NCBI GenBank assembly: GCA_024663395.1
Contig: JANFAH010000028.1
Location: forward strand, 682,001-746,000
DNA: 64,000 nucleotides
Source of the DNA: Pisolithus tinctorius
Lineage: Eukaryota > Basidiomycota > Agaricomycetes > Boletales > Pisolithaceae
Reading direction: 5' to 3'
In this document: positions 45,355 to 55,547 of the stretch, piece after piece
Layout: each line of letters begins with the position of its first letter
How positions within the stretch are numbered: the stretch's first letter is position 1
Translations under genes and position numbers: made by a program
Notes under the pieces: model-generated
Database searches by the model: none
The model's input: only the letters and a program-made list of their open reading frames with translations
Told to the model about the DNA's origin: nothing

Positions 45355-47168
45355 TGTGAGTCAAAGTGAGGTTCAGTGGTGGAAACCAACCAAAACCAAC
45401 ACAAAAGACAATGAAAGCGAGTGGTGGTGTGCCTATGTGGTACCTAGATGGTGGAACCTGTTCTTTGGGAGGGTTTTTTGCGAACTACAACACTCAAAGA
45501 TGAGTGCTGAGGGTTGGGGGTGCTCCTGACGAAGAAGGAGCAGGAATGCGAGAGGAAGCGATGGGGTAGACTGCTGTCAGCCTACAGAAGGATGGATGAC
45601 GACTTAATTCGATGCTCTGAGCTGCACCGAGCTCAGGGAGGACTTGGAGCGAAGTAGATTGATGATAGATGAGAATAAGCAAAGTAGACGATAGTTAGAC
45701 CCTTAATAAAGTCTCAACTATCGAAGCTGCTGAGTGATTTACTGAATGATAATAAAATGCGAGCAAGAGGGGCTCTCTGATGTCTTTTTTTTTTTTTTTG
45801 CTACCTAAGTACAGTGATTTATATACAGTACAGGGGCGTTGCCTATGGAAAACAAGGTGCAAACACTTGGTAAGTGATTGGTAACTGATGAGTAAGGAAT
45901 GTAAGCGGTGGGTAATCATCTTAGAAAGCATTGGTGAGCATTGGTAAGGATAAGTAAGCCAAAAGGCGAAGAATCAGTAAGCAAGGGCAAAAGATTGGTA
46001 AGTATTGGCAATAGGTGAGTCAAAGACAGTCAGAATGTCAAAGTATGAGTCAAGTAATGTCAGAAACTGGGAAAGTGCACTGGAATCGCATTAGGGGGAG
46101 GCTGTGCATGTCACATCTCGAAGAGATCGTTTCTGGGCCAAAGTGGGATGACAGAGAGGCAGCGCTGATCTGATGCCAATATAGTACATCCAAAAGCAGA
46201 CAGGGTGAGTCAGATGTCAACAGGGGTCAAGCTTTGGGGGTCTGTGGGGTGACAGGAGCATAAGGGATCGCAACTTTCTCCCCCTTACTGTCCTCTCAGT
46301 GAAGCAAATAAAAACTTCATGAATGAGGCTCTGTTGGAAGAGAGGATGAAGGGGGAGCGTCTTCTGCTGTATCTTGCAACAAGGAGGCAAGATGTGCATC
46401 ATACTCATCATGGATGTGATCAGGGAGAGTGGAGAACAGTAGATTATACTGTAGCTGTCGCAATTTTGGAAGAATGATGGACGAGACTGGTATGAAGACA
46501 TTGCAGGGAGCAGGGAGGAAGGATCCATATGCTTCTTGGACTGGAGAGACTGAAACGACCACATAAGACCTTTCCAAGCGAACGACAGACCTGAGGCGAC
46601 CAAAGAATGTCCTCCTAGAGGTCATACTGACAAAAAGAACACACTGTCCAAGCTGGATGGGCTGAGAGGGGGCAGACGAGGGTGGGATGTACCAGGATGC
46701 TTCAGGACGGAAGCTAGTAGGAACTCCTGGTAGATATATGTAGCCATGGTCCCTAGCAAAGGGGACAAGTGAAATGATTGATGTGGAGGCGGCCATATCA
46801 GAAGAATTAGCGAAATGAGCATCTTTTGGAGGGAGTGCTGTAGAAACGTGTGGAGTGCGCAAATCCTTTCCAATCTTGGAAGGTAGGATCGCGTGGCTGA
46901 GCACTACAAGCGAGTGTGGGAATGGTTTCGGTGTCTGCAGAATTGGCAGAGATATGTCGAAAACCAGAATGCCGTACACGGGCGCTTAAGAACTTTATTG
47001 GCGCTTAACTTGCTTCCTCCTTTTTCTTTGGCATTGACAACTCGTTCTTGTGCGAGGGATGACTGCCGACATTTCTGGCCGTCCTTCTTCGCATGAGGGC
47101 TATGGTCTTCATCTCCATTCATCAGCTACATCCATGTCCACCTCACCAAACACCTTTGGTGTGTGACA
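45355..47168 (-). repeat. 5' LTR of the inner element (right copy)
   Basis: 1814 bp, matching 35808-37621 with one difference noticed. It carries the same 220-codon ORF, TATATAAA box and 15-base poly-A run on the minus strand. Confidence 0.93.
46317..46979 (-). CDS. LTR-encoded ORF (right copy), unrecognised
   Basis: Same 220-codon frame as 36770-37432, with no difference seen in the translated protein. In this copy it lies upstream of the TATA box that should drive the full element transcript, so it would not be on the genomic RNA from this LTR, but the copy in the 3' LTR would be. Confidence 0.5.
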   Translation of the reverse strand: MYGILVFDISLPILQTPKPFPHSLVVLSHAILPSKIGKDLRTPHVSTALPPKDAHFANSSDMAASTSIISLVPFARDHGYIYLPGVPTSFRPEASWYIPPSSAPSQPIQLGQCVLFVSMTSRRTFFGRLRSVVRLERSYVVVSVSPVQEAYGSFLPAPCNVFIPVSSIILPKLRQLQYNLLFSTLPDHIHDEYDAHLASLLQDTAEDAPPSSSLPTEPHS

Positions 47169-47172
47169 ACGG

Positions 47173-48146
47173 AAGTAAAGGGAAAGTGGAAAGCGCCTAT
47201 CTGCGATGAAACCCCAGAAGAACACCCTGTAAACGTTAATATTCAACGTTCCATCTCGGAGCGAGAGGAACAAGATGAAAATATGAAATACTTGGTACTG
47301 AAGCTGAAAGAAGCCGGCCTGATCGAGCAGCTCGATAGTGCCGAGGCCTTGATCCGCGAACAGCAAGCAATTATTGAATCGTTTAAACGACGCACGAAAC
47401 GCGAGTCCTTGAACCCAGGACCATCGGGACTCAGTGTCGAACAGAAAGAACGTGTGAACCAAACAGCTAAGAATATTGGCTTGGGCGAACCAGATAATGT
47501 GGATGCAACAAAGTACAAATTTACTGACAGTACTAAACCAGCTAGACGATCAGAATCGCCAGAGATTATAATTGACGGAAAGGCTCACCGTAAGGATAAG
47601 ACCCCTGCAATTAAGGTAACCTCCAACGCTCGAGCCTCGTCTGTATTCCCGCGCGAGAGTACCGTACTGCGCGCGATGCGCGGAGACTCTGGTGATGACG
47701 GCGACTCATCAGACTCGGACAGCACAGCTAAACAACATAGGAAACTTACGGAACACTACCATCGGCAAGCGATCGCCCCAAGCGATTCATCCGACTCATC
47801 CTCAAACGACAGTGACTCTTCGTCGGAAGGAGATTCATCGTTTGGCTCAGATTTCTATGGGGAAGAACCCTCGACAATCGGCACCAATGACTCAGGTAGA
47901 GAAAAGGCGCGGAAGCACGAGAAGAAACGTCGCTATCGCGCGAAACTAAATAAGCTAAAGTATCAACAAGCATTTCTAAAGGAGGACCTGCCGTTTACTT
48001 ACAGAGGCGAAGTACAAGTGGGACTCTTTAAGAAATGGTGCCGTGAACTGCGCGACTGGGTAAAACACGCCCGACTAGACCGTAAAAAGAGTATTAGGTT
48101 AGCAGGAAAGTACTTGAGTGGACGCGCTTACCAATTCTACGAATGA
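47173..48146 (+). pseudogene. rest of the outer element gag, ending at an in-frame TGA
   Basis: Continues the frame of 35162-35807 after the nested insertion: EVKGKWKAPICDETPEEHPV, a coiled-coil-like stretch near residues 30-80, a Ser/Asp-rich linker, and a capsid-like block starting FTYRGEVQVGLFKKWCRELR. It stops at TGA (48144-48146) after YQFYE, but the same frame goes on immediately with NVLDLKKKYNLTIFFEDLFD, which is clearly more capsid. The stop therefore interrupts Gag in its middle. Confidence 0.85.
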
Positions 48147-51077
48147 AATGTACTTGACTTGAAGAAAAAATATAACCTCACAATCTTCTTCGAGGATTTG
48201 TTCGATTATATATTCCCTGCGGACTTCCGAATGCAACAATGCGATAAGTTCGATGCGTGCCGTCAAGAGGGACGCTCGGTCCTAGATTTCTTGAGAAAAT
48301 TACAAGAAATAGTGGACACTGTAGGTGACATTAGTGACCGCGAAGTTGTACTCGCATTTTGGAGATGGTGCCAACCTTACTTGAGAGCGGAACTTACCAA
48401 GAGTGGTTACAATGCAACGACGGTCTCTATCGTGACCCTGGAATCCGAATGCGTAAGGTATGAAAAAGCCAAGCGTGTTATCGATGAGGACAGAAATCGC
48501 AAGTCCCCACGTGACCAAAGATACGCACACAAGCAAAGCACAGATCGACTGAGCGCAGCCTCCGTGAAAACTAACAGCGCGACTGACATGGGAAACGCAA
48601 CTCATAACAAAGATAATAGCACGCGCCAGGACCAGAACCGTCATCATTATCGAAAAGAGCAGAACCCCAATAAAGAGCGGAAGAGGCGTCTTCGAGCGGA
48701 AGGTAAGTGCTTCAACTGTGAAGGCACCGACCATCTAGAGCGTAACTGCCCCAAACGTTGGCAAACCAGGGACAAGCGGAAAGGATCACACGTCCGTCTC
48801 AACACCATCGACATGTCCCCCGCCGAAGCACGCCTCGCAGCCATCGAAGAAGGGGCCGAACTCGGCCTATTCATGCTGGGAATTACCCACTCAGAAACGC
48901 CCGAACTCTTCCAACTAAAACGAGAGACACTGAAGGCACGTACGCTAGCTATGCTGTACAATGCCGTTCCCTTGACTCTCGATCAGGAGATCGATCCGGA
49001 CAATTCCCCTTTCCAGCGCGATCGATTTACCATAGAAGACTATGGTGGACCGGACACCTACTTACTGACGGACCAATACACCCTTGACAATCACATCCTC
49101 TACTTCGAGGATCTCGCCGATCCAAAATTTGATATCATCCGTTGGCTCCATCGGAAGAAAACTGAGTGCTACGACGAACTAGTCTTTGACAAACGCGAAA
49201 CGAGATGGCACGGGCCCCCTCCCATAGTTCCAAATTGCCTTAAACCCATCGGCACCGACACCTTGGAGTGTAGAGCAGCTCTATCGCACTCCCCCGAGGG
49301 GAGCCACGAGGACGAAACCTACACTCTCGAACGAAGTGCCGCATGCGTCAAAGGCACCACTTGCCTACTACCCAAGCCCATCATCGTCGTAGTCCGCATC
49401 AATGACAAGCCCTGTCGAGCCTTGCTCGATTCTGGTTCATCATCCGACTTTATTTCTACCACGCTCGTAGACCAATTACAATTACCGCTCGATCTACTCG
49501 AAAAACCTCTGAACCTCCAGCTCGCTGTTTCAGGATCGCGCGGAAAAGTCAAAGCTACCACGACGCCCTGGGTATCGTACCAGAACATTCACGAGAAGCG
49601 CATACTAGACGTCATGAACCTTGACTCATATGATTTAATCCTCGGTATGCCATTCTTATTCCAACATAAAATTCTACTTGGTTTCAACCCGTCTCAGATT
49701 ACTGTCCGCAGCGACGACTCGCTACCTATCCGGGGACCACAAACCATCGCTCTAGAGTCCCGAATGGCAGAGCTACTGGCGGACGAGAAGGAGCGGTGTC
49801 GGGAAGAGCTGAGGGCGTACGCGAAGGATATTTGCAAGGAGGCTATCGAAACCCCTCTTCCCCCACTTCGTGACATTAATCATGTTATCCCGCTGATAGA
49901 TGATAATAAAGTATACTCTTGGCGTCCATCCCGCTGCCCTGAACCACTCAAACCTTTATGGCACTCAAAGCGAGATGACTACATTCGAACCGGACGCTGG
50001 GAGTTTAGCAGCGGTACAAATGCTATCCCTATGCTAATGCTTAAAAAGGCCACAAAGGATGGCTCGCTAAGACTGAGAACGGTAATAGACACAAGGGAAC
50101 GGAACGCCAACACAAAGAAACTAGCCTCTCCACTACCAGACATGGAGGCGATCCTCCGCAACGTCGTGTCTCACCCCTATAGGTCCCTGCTCGATGGCAA
50201 GGACGCCTACGAACAAATCCGGATCACTCCGGAAGACGTCCCTAAGACGCTTTTTACAACGCCAGATGGGACTATGATCAGCCACGTTATGCAGATTGGC
50301 GACTGCAATGCAGGCGTGACTTATCAGTCATTAATGAACCACATATTTGCACCGTACATAGGAATCTTCATGGATGTCTATCTCGACGACATTGTAATCT
50401 ACTCTGACTCAATTGAAGACCATGTGAAGCATGTTAAGATTGTAATTGATACTTTGCGGAGACATAAATTCTACCTTAGCGAGCACAAACTACAATTTTT
50501 TATGAACGAATTACGAATCCTGGGACATGTGATCGATGCAGATGGTATCCGTATGGACCCTGACAAAGTGGATAAAATTGTTAACTGGAAAACGCCTACT
50601 AACAAAGACTTACTCGCGGGCTTCATCGGAGCAGTCGGGTATCTCGCGCCCGGATGCGAGGGCGTTCGCATACCCCTCGGGCACTTGCACAAGACAGCAG
50701 CGGCCAACACTCCTTGGCGCTGGTCATTCACGGAACAAAGGGCATTTGATTTAGTGAAGGAGTTAGTACATAAGCATCGCAAAGTACGGCGAACAATGCT
50801 AGACTACTCACCTGGACATGCACCAATAAACTTATCCTGCGACGCATGCCTGTCAGGTGGAAGCGGCGTAATTTGGCAGGGTGAAACTATGGAGAAAGGG
50901 AATATCATCGCGTTCTGGTCTGGTAAATTTAACCCGGCCCAGCAGAATTACCCCGTGCATGAACAAGAGCTATTAGCTATAGTCGAGTCATTGAAAAGAT
51001 TCCAACACTTACTGCAGGGCGTGAAATTCCGAATATTCACGGACCATAAGGGACTTGAGTGGATACAGACACAATGA
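48147..51077 (+). CDS. outer element Gag C-terminus, protease, RT, RNase H
   Basis: Open between two in-frame TGA codons (48144-48146 and 51075-51077). Capsid continues (FPADFRMQQCDKFDACRQEG), then one zinc knuckle CFNCEGTDHLERNC. Protease: ALLDSGSSSDFIS and YDLILGMPFL. RT: RSLLDGKDAYEQIRI, a FMDVYLDDIVIYS active site (YLDD) and ILGHVIDADGIRMDPDKV. RNase H: INLSCDACLSGGSGVIW, YPVHEQELLAIVESLKRFQ and FTDHKGLEWIQTQ, where the second TGA falls. All catalytic motifs are intact. Confidence 0.9.
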   Translation, partial: NVLDLKKKYNLTIFFEDLFDYIFPADFRMQQCDKFDACRQEGRSVLDFLRKLQEIVDTVGDISDREVVLAFWRWCQPYLRAELTKSGYNATTVSIVTLESECVRYEKAKRVIDEDRNRKSPRDQRYAHKQSTDRLSAASVKTNSATDMGNATHNKDNSTRQDQNRHHYRKEQNPNKERKRRLRAEGKCFNCEGTDHLERNCPKRWQTRDKRKGSHVRLNTIDMSPAEARLAAIEEGAELGLFMLGITHSETPELFQLKRETLKARTLAMLYNAVPLTLDQEIDPDNSPFQRDRFTIEDYGGPDTYLLTDQYTLDNHILYFEDLADPKFDIIRWLHRKKTECYDELVFDKRETRWHGPPPIVPNCLKPIGTDTLECRAALSHSPEGSHEDETYTLERSAACVKGTTCLLPKPIIVVVRINDKPCRALLDSGSSSDFISTTLVDQLQLPLDLLEKPLNLQLAVSGSRGKVKATTTPWVSYQNIHEKRILDVMNLDSYDLILGMPFLFQHKILLGFNPSQITVRSDDSLPIRGPQTIALESRMAELLADEKERCREELRAYAKDICKEAIETPLPPLRDINHVIPLIDDNKVYSWRPSRCPEPLKPLWHSKRDDYIRTGRWEFSSGTNAIPMLMLKKATKDGSLRLRTVIDTRERNANTKKLASPLPDMEAILRNVVSHPYRSLLDGKDAYEQIRITPEDVPKTLFTTPDGTMISHVMQIGDCNAGVTYQSLMNHIFAPYIGIFMDVYLDDIVIYSDSIEDHVKHVKIVIDTLRRHKFYLSEHKLQFFMNELRILGHVIDADGIRMDPDKVDKIVNWKTPTNKDLLAGFIGAVGYLAPGCEGVRIPLGHLHKTAAANTPWRWSFTEQRAFDLVKELVHKHRKVRRTMLDYSPGHAPINLSCDACLSGGSGVIWQGETMEKGNIIAFWSGKFNPAQQNYPVHEQELLAIVESLKRFQHLLQGVKFRIFTDHKGLEWIQTQ

Positions 51078-53273
51078 AAGCTGTCCCCACGGCAGGCTAG
51101 GTGGCTCGAAACGTTGGGCGACTTTGATTTCGAGATCATGCATATACCAGGCAAGACGAACATCATCGCCGATGCACTGAGCCGTATATACTCAGATGAA
51201 CCTAAAGGGATGGTACGATCAGCCTCAGAATATGTCAGTGCTGAAGAGGAGCACGCACCTTCAACACTGCTACTGAACTTGATCACCACCCCGCTATACA
51301 CGGGCTCGCCCATCTTCCTGGGAGCGACAAGGTGTCAGTCTAGCGCACGGGAGGCGTTCCCTAATGCGAAGCGAGTGATCCTGAAGTTACCTAGCGACCC
51401 AACACGATCACTGGAGGGCGGGAATATGCCAAAGCCTGACACATCACCTGATGTGCCAACAGTACCCGAGACACCCGCCGAGACAAAAATACCTACGACA
51501 CGTGTTAACAATGGCCCAGATGATGACATCATAGCTGACACACCTGGCGAACAGGAACCAACCTCATTGCCTGAATTAGTCACCATGGCAGAGTCAGACT
51601 TAGACATATGCGAGGACATACGCCATCAATACCATAGGGACAAATTTTTTGTTGACATCGTTAAAAACCCTAAGAACTACAAAAATTTTGAAGTAGACAA
51701 CGGTCTGATTTACCTGAAGGACAAAGGACAGCAAATTCTTTGTATTCCTGACATAAACTCGGGTTCCTGCCGCTTGCGCGAGATCTTGATCTCACACGCG
51801 CATTCAATATTAGCTCACCTAGGCTCTGGGAAAACTACCAACTACCTACAAGACAATGTATGGTGGAAGGGGATCAATTCTGATGTAGACGAATTCTGCA
51901 GATCCTGTACACTATGTCAGACCTCTAAGCCCAGTAATCACCCCAGTTACGGACTATTAGAAACACTTGATGTCCCAACATACCCCTGGGAAACCATTGG
52001 AATTGACTTCGTCGGCCCCTTGCCGGAATCACGTACACTTAACGGAACCTTCGATATGACACTTGTCATAATCGATTACCTAACTGTCATGGTACACCTC
52101 GTCCCTACGAAACAGACTTACCGCGCCAAGGACATCGCCGAGGTAATGTTTGATAGAGTGTACAAGCATCATGGAATGCCGCGGAATATAATTAGTGACA
52201 GAGACTCCCTATTCACAAGCACTTTCTGGAATAAACTAAATGAACTAACAGGGACTGAGCTAAGAATGTTGTCAAGCTTTCACCCACAAACAGACGGAAT
52301 CACTGAGCGAGCCAACCGCACGTTTACTCAGATGCTACGCGCATGCATATCCCCAAACCAAAAGGACTGGGCCTCGAAATTACCGGCAATTGAATTCGCA
52401 ATGAACTCGGCTCGGTTGGAAACTACCGGGTTTACCCCATTTATGCTAAACTACGGGCGGTCGCCAAGATCTATGATCTGGGAAACCAACTCGGAATTCC
52501 CCGGTGTAAGAGTATTCGCTCAGCATATGAAAAATGCTATTATGCAAGCTCACGATTCAATTATTGCTGCACGTATAAAACAAACTACTATGGCAAACCG
52601 GAAACGTAGGGACGTGCCATTTGTTAAAGGCGACTTAGTATACCTATCTACAGCCAACATAGCATTACCTAAAGGGCATGCCCGAAAACTCGCGCCTAAG
52701 TTTATCGGACCCTATAAGATCTTAGATGACTACCGGAACAACACGTTCCTGCTCGATTTGCCGACTGACCTCAAACAGCGCGGAATACACCCCGCCTTTC
52801 ACGCTAGCCTGTTACGCCTGCACGTCCCTAATGACGATCGACGCTTCCCCGGGCGACAACTCCCTCAAATAATCAGCCTCGGGAAAGTCGAACACCTTTC
52901 GGTCAAGCGGATTACAGATCACCATGGAAAGGGGAGAGACGCCCTCTTTCAGATCGAATACTCAAGCAGCGACAAGGTGTGGCTTCCCCTCCATGAGGTC
53001 TCACACCTCGAAGCATTCACCCAATACCTAGAAGCGCTGAACGTATCTAGCGCTGACAACCTTACACCTAGGAACCAGAGCGACCGCGGTCCACAGGAGC
53101 TGCCTCTGCTGGCTATATCCGCGCTCGATCGCGCTGCCTGTCGTGAAGCACTGGACATCATCGACAAAATCACGACGAGCGACAGCTGGGCAACTCCGCC
53201 AGCTCCGTCCGCTGATTACTCCTCGGCATCCAGGACTACCCCCAGGAGGAGCCCAAGGACATATAAAAGGTGA
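51078..53273 (+). CDS. outer element RNase H end, integrase and chromodomain-like tail
   Basis: In the same frame as the preceding segment: KLSPRQARWLETLGDFDFEI and HIPGKTNIIADALSR finish RNase H. Integrase zinc region: HAHSILAHLG and CRSCTLCQ. Core: GIDFVGPLP, ISDRDSLFTSTFW and HPQTDGITERANRT (D, D, E). After GPYKILDDYRNNTFLLDLP comes a chromodomain-like tail, VEHLSVKRITDHHGKGRDAL and FQIEYSSSDKVWLPLHEVSH, placing the element with the chromoviruses. It ends in a Ser/Pro/Arg-rich tail. Confidence 0.9.
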   Translation, partial: KLSPRQARWLETLGDFDFEIMHIPGKTNIIADALSRIYSDEPKGMVRSASEYVSAEEEHAPSTLLLNLITTPLYTGSPIFLGATRCQSSAREAFPNAKRVILKLPSDPTRSLEGGNMPKPDTSPDVPTVPETPAETKIPTTRVNNGPDDDIIADTPGEQEPTSLPELVTMAESDLDICEDIRHQYHRDKFFVDIVKNPKNYKNFEVDNGLIYLKDKGQQILCIPDINSGSCRLREILISHAHSILAHLGSGKTTNYLQDNVWWKGINSDVDEFCRSCTLCQTSKPSNHPSYGLLETLDVPTYPWETIGIDFVGPLPESRTLNGTFDMTLVIIDYLTVMVHLVPTKQTYRAKDIAEVMFDRVYKHHGMPRNIISDRDSLFTSTFWNKLNELTGTELRMLSSFHPQTDGITERANRTFTQMLRACISPNQKDWASKLPAIEFAMNSARLETTGFTPFMLNYGRSPRSMIWETNSEFPGVRVFAQHMKNAIMQAHDSIIAARIKQTTMANRKRRDVPFVKGDLVYLSTANIALPKGHARKLAPKFIGPYKILDDYRNNTFLLDLPTDLKQRGIHPAFHASLLRLHVPNDDRRFPGRQLPQIISLGKVEHLSVKRITDHHGKGRDALFQIEYSSSDKVWLPLHEVSHLEAFTQYLEALNVSSADNLTPRNQSDRGPQELPLLAISALDRAACREALDIIDKITTSDSWATPPAPSADYSSASRTTPRRSPRTYKR

Positions 53274-53312
53274 ACTACAAACGCTCAGTCGACCAGTACC
53301 TCACGAACAACC

Positions 53313-54080
53313 ATGCACTTCACGCCGCTCGAACTAGAACGCTTCCGTGTCGTTGCTACAGCCATCCGCGATGGCTCGTTCGACATCAAACGAGATGTAG
53401 TTCCCCCCGGCTATGTCAACTTCTGCGTCCTTCACGCAGACGATCCTGACCCGTACCTACGATACCCCCTTCCTCCTGCTTTCGGGCAAGCTCAAACAGT
53501 GAAACCTAAGAGAAAATCCACTCGACGAGGTAACAATCAAGCTGGATACCTCACTCGAGTTATCTTCGATCGCTTCGCAGCGGATACTGCCACTCGTAAG
53601 CGTGCTCCCTCACGGGAGAAACACCGCACTTACCGTAGAACAGAACAAGCAAACGTATCTCATGGTAGTCAGAGGCACCGCCGGCACGAACCTTACGCAC
53701 CCAGGGGTCGAGGCGGAGGGTGCGAAAACCATGGTCACCCCAAGCAAGGAGGGCGGGCTACTTTCTTTAAGAACCGCTCTCGCAACTTCCGCAATCAACC
53801 CTTCGAGAATCTTTCTCAGACCCCAGCTCAATCCAACGCGCCTTTCTCATCTAATAACCCTTGCGACCCTTTCCGCGAATTCAATAACTACTCAGCAAAC
53901 GTCGACGCCATGTTGCAGAACCTAGAGATCAACTCTACCATCGACGGATCTCAGAATACCCCTGCCGGCTCAGAGACCGCTGGTCCATCCACAGGTTGGA
54001 CTATCGTCTTCATTTTCTCCATGATTATACTTATGATCTACACAGCCGCTACTCCAATGGATAGCGCGGTAACGAACTGA
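53313..54080 (+). CDS. outer element third ORF with a C-terminal membrane segment
   Basis: 255 codons starting 39 nt after the pol stop and ending just before the polypurine tract, where env sits in retroviruses. The N-terminal 60 residues are ordered-looking (MHFTPLELERFRVVATAIRD). Residues about 65-170 are strongly basic with Arg/Gly and His clusters (PRGRGGG, FFKNRSRNFRNQ), then Ser/Asn/Thr-rich. Residues 229-247 are a hydrophobic stretch (WTIVFIFSMIILMIYTAAT), followed by a 12-residue tail. There is no signal peptide, so the topology would be tail-anchored rather than Env-like. I do not recognise the family. Confidence 0.72.
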   Translation: MHFTPLELERFRVVATAIRDGSFDIKRDVVPPGYVNFCVLHADDPDPYLRYPLPPAFGQAQTVKPKRKSTRRGNNQAGYLTRVIFDRFAADTATRKRAPSREKHRTYRRTEQANVSHGSQRHRRHEPYAPRGRGGGCENHGHPKQGGRATFFKNRSRNFRNQPFENLSQTPAQSNAPFSSNNPCDPFREFNNYSANVDAMLQNLEINSTIDGSQNTPAGSETAGPSTGWTIVFIFSMIILMIYTAATPMDSAVTN

Positions 54081-54117
54081 ATGATTTAACCTTCTTGTCG
54101 AAGGTCAGGAGGGCGAA

Positions 54118-54395
54118 TGTAACGATTCACGATCTTACACGACCGTTAACGCCTCGGAATAATAATGTTTTATTTCCTTTTCTTTCTCTTTCTTTATATC
54201 TCCCTTTTTTAGTTACTCGTTTGTCTCCCGCCGCACTCTGAACGTATATAAACCGTAGTTACTGATGTACGAATTCCGGGGCAGTCTACCTCGAACAGAG
54301 AATTCTTCGGCCAGTTCTTCCTGAGCAACCGTAAGAAACACTCCTACGAGAACGGACTACCTCCGTGTGACCTAAACGAACCCGCTTTCGTCACA
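54118..54395 (+). repeat. 3' LTR of the outer element
   Basis: 278 bp, appearing identical to the 5' LTR at 34764-35041, with a TATATAAA box at 54245-54252. It is followed directly by the target duplication ATGCC (54396-54400). Confidence 0.95.
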
Positions 54396-54400
54396 ATGCC

Positions 54401-55121
54401 TTAGTGGCGTAGCGGTTGAACCTCCTGCTGTCGACAGTGCCTCTATTACTGGAAATACGGGAACTGCCTATTAGTCGTGTCATACGATATTGGGACGAGC
54501 GTAGCGATAGAAATATAGCAAGCAGCATCTTCTCGAACTTGCCAAGATCTGCACAAATGCTACCAGTAAGTTGCAACTGATCCCACCACTTAAATGACAT
54601 CAATTCCATGGACGACTAGACTGTCAACATCTTCCCAGTTCACGTAGTCCTGGGATTTAGATGAAGCTGCCACCGTCATTAGGCGATAGACGTCTCCAGT
54701 GCCCACATCCACACCACTCGCGCAGCCGCCATCGGTAAGATTCCCTTGTTTAATGCTCACATTGGATGCGGGCAATAACCCGCCGACGCTGTACACCATT
54801 TTCCTACCTCTAATGCCCCCCAATCGTCACTGTCGCACTTTTACCCAAAGACGGGCAGGCGCGTGGTCGAATAAACGCTGACATCGTTGGGTTTGTTTTG
54901 CGCAACTCTACTAACACGATCGGCTCCGCATCACACGAATCTCTCAGCGTGGTATGTACGTCGACTCGTTAAAGAATGCCCCATTTGTCTCATGTGGTGT
55001 TCCAAAGGTTGACAAGTACCATTACACACAGTTTAAGTGGTTCGGATGCGAAATGACACTACCACATCGTTGCTTGATCAGGGTCAGAGAGGCCGACCAA
55101 AGATACATAGGGTCGTAGATG

Positions 55122-55156
<35 letters not shown>

Positions 55157-55547
55157 GACGCATGCAAAATACCTCCCACATCTAGAAACGAGTCGTGACA
55201 CTCAAAGCCGTGGTGCCAGTCTTGACGTCAGATTAAGACTGACCACGACACAGACAATATCGTCGAAACTCCACCAGTAGGATTGATAGGAGGACAGTGC
55301 AAGGTGACGAAACTCGTATCAATACATCTTCCCAAGTGCCTATCCAGTTTCTGAACTTCAGAGCGGAGTCCATTCGATGAAAGAACGCCACACTTGGAGT
55401 AACCGTTCGACTTCGGCATTGCGGCGCAGTCTACTCGAACGGCGAAAGCCATTACATACATGACTACTGGCAAAACATAGAAAGTTGCTTCACACTGGAC
55501 CGTGCTCGATATATTGCATACATGCACGAGTAACCCTGCAATACATT
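54401..55547. other. intergenic, nothing recognised except a microsatellite
   Basis: Only short frames. A GT/GA microsatellite lies at 55122-55157. A stretch at 54403-54425 resembles a tRNA A box but has no matching B box. Confidence 0.5.
55122..55157. repeat. GT/GA microsatellite
   Basis: A (GT)5 run is followed directly by about thirteen GA units. Simple sequence repeat, likely length-variable between strains. Confidence 0.9.

Larger units (their letters stand above)
35808..47168 (-). mobile_element. inner Ty3-type LTR retrotransposon, nested in antisense
   Basis: 11,361 bp with 1814-bp LTRs beginning TGTGAG and ending GTGACA on the plus strand, flanked by a 4-bp duplication ACGG (35804-35807 and 47169-47172). 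By eye the two LTRs differ at one base (GCGGTACC against GTGGTACC near 35890 and 45437), so the insertion is recent. Two long ORFs lie on the minus strand: ORF1 (Gag and protease) and ORF2 (RT, RNase H, integrase). Both are intact, so the copy looks potentially autonomous. Confidence 0.95.
34764..54395 (+). mobile_element. outer Ty3-type chromodomain LTR retrotransposon, interrupted by a second element
   Basis: Bounded by 278-bp LTRs that appear identical on inspection and start TG and end CA. The 5-bp target duplication ATGCC is at 34759-34763 and 54396-54400. Without the nested insertion the element is about 8.27 kb. Order: LTR, gag, protease, reverse transcriptase, RNase H, integrase, chromodomain-like tail, third ORF, LTR. 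Integrase after RT places it in the Ty3 group. A purine-rich stretch AAGGTCAGGAGGGCGAA directly before the 3' LTR is the likely polypurine tract. I could not identify the primer-binding site after the 5' LTR. Matching LTRs indicate recent insertion. Confidence 0.95.

Noticed and set aside
47168..47172. A 5-bp target duplication for the inner element
   Set aside because: The flanks agree for only four bases (ACGG). The fifth base differs on both sides, and a 4-bp duplication is what restores the gag frame.
54396..54470. tRNA-like start (TTAGTGGCGTAGCGGTT) next to the outer element
   Set aside because: Resembles an A box, but no B box (GGTTCGANTCC-like) or cloverleaf follows at the right distance. 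The match is probably chance.
55122..55157. GT/GA run as a telomeric or CRISPR-like array
   Set aside because: It is a plain dinucleotide microsatellite with no spacers and no TTAGGG units.
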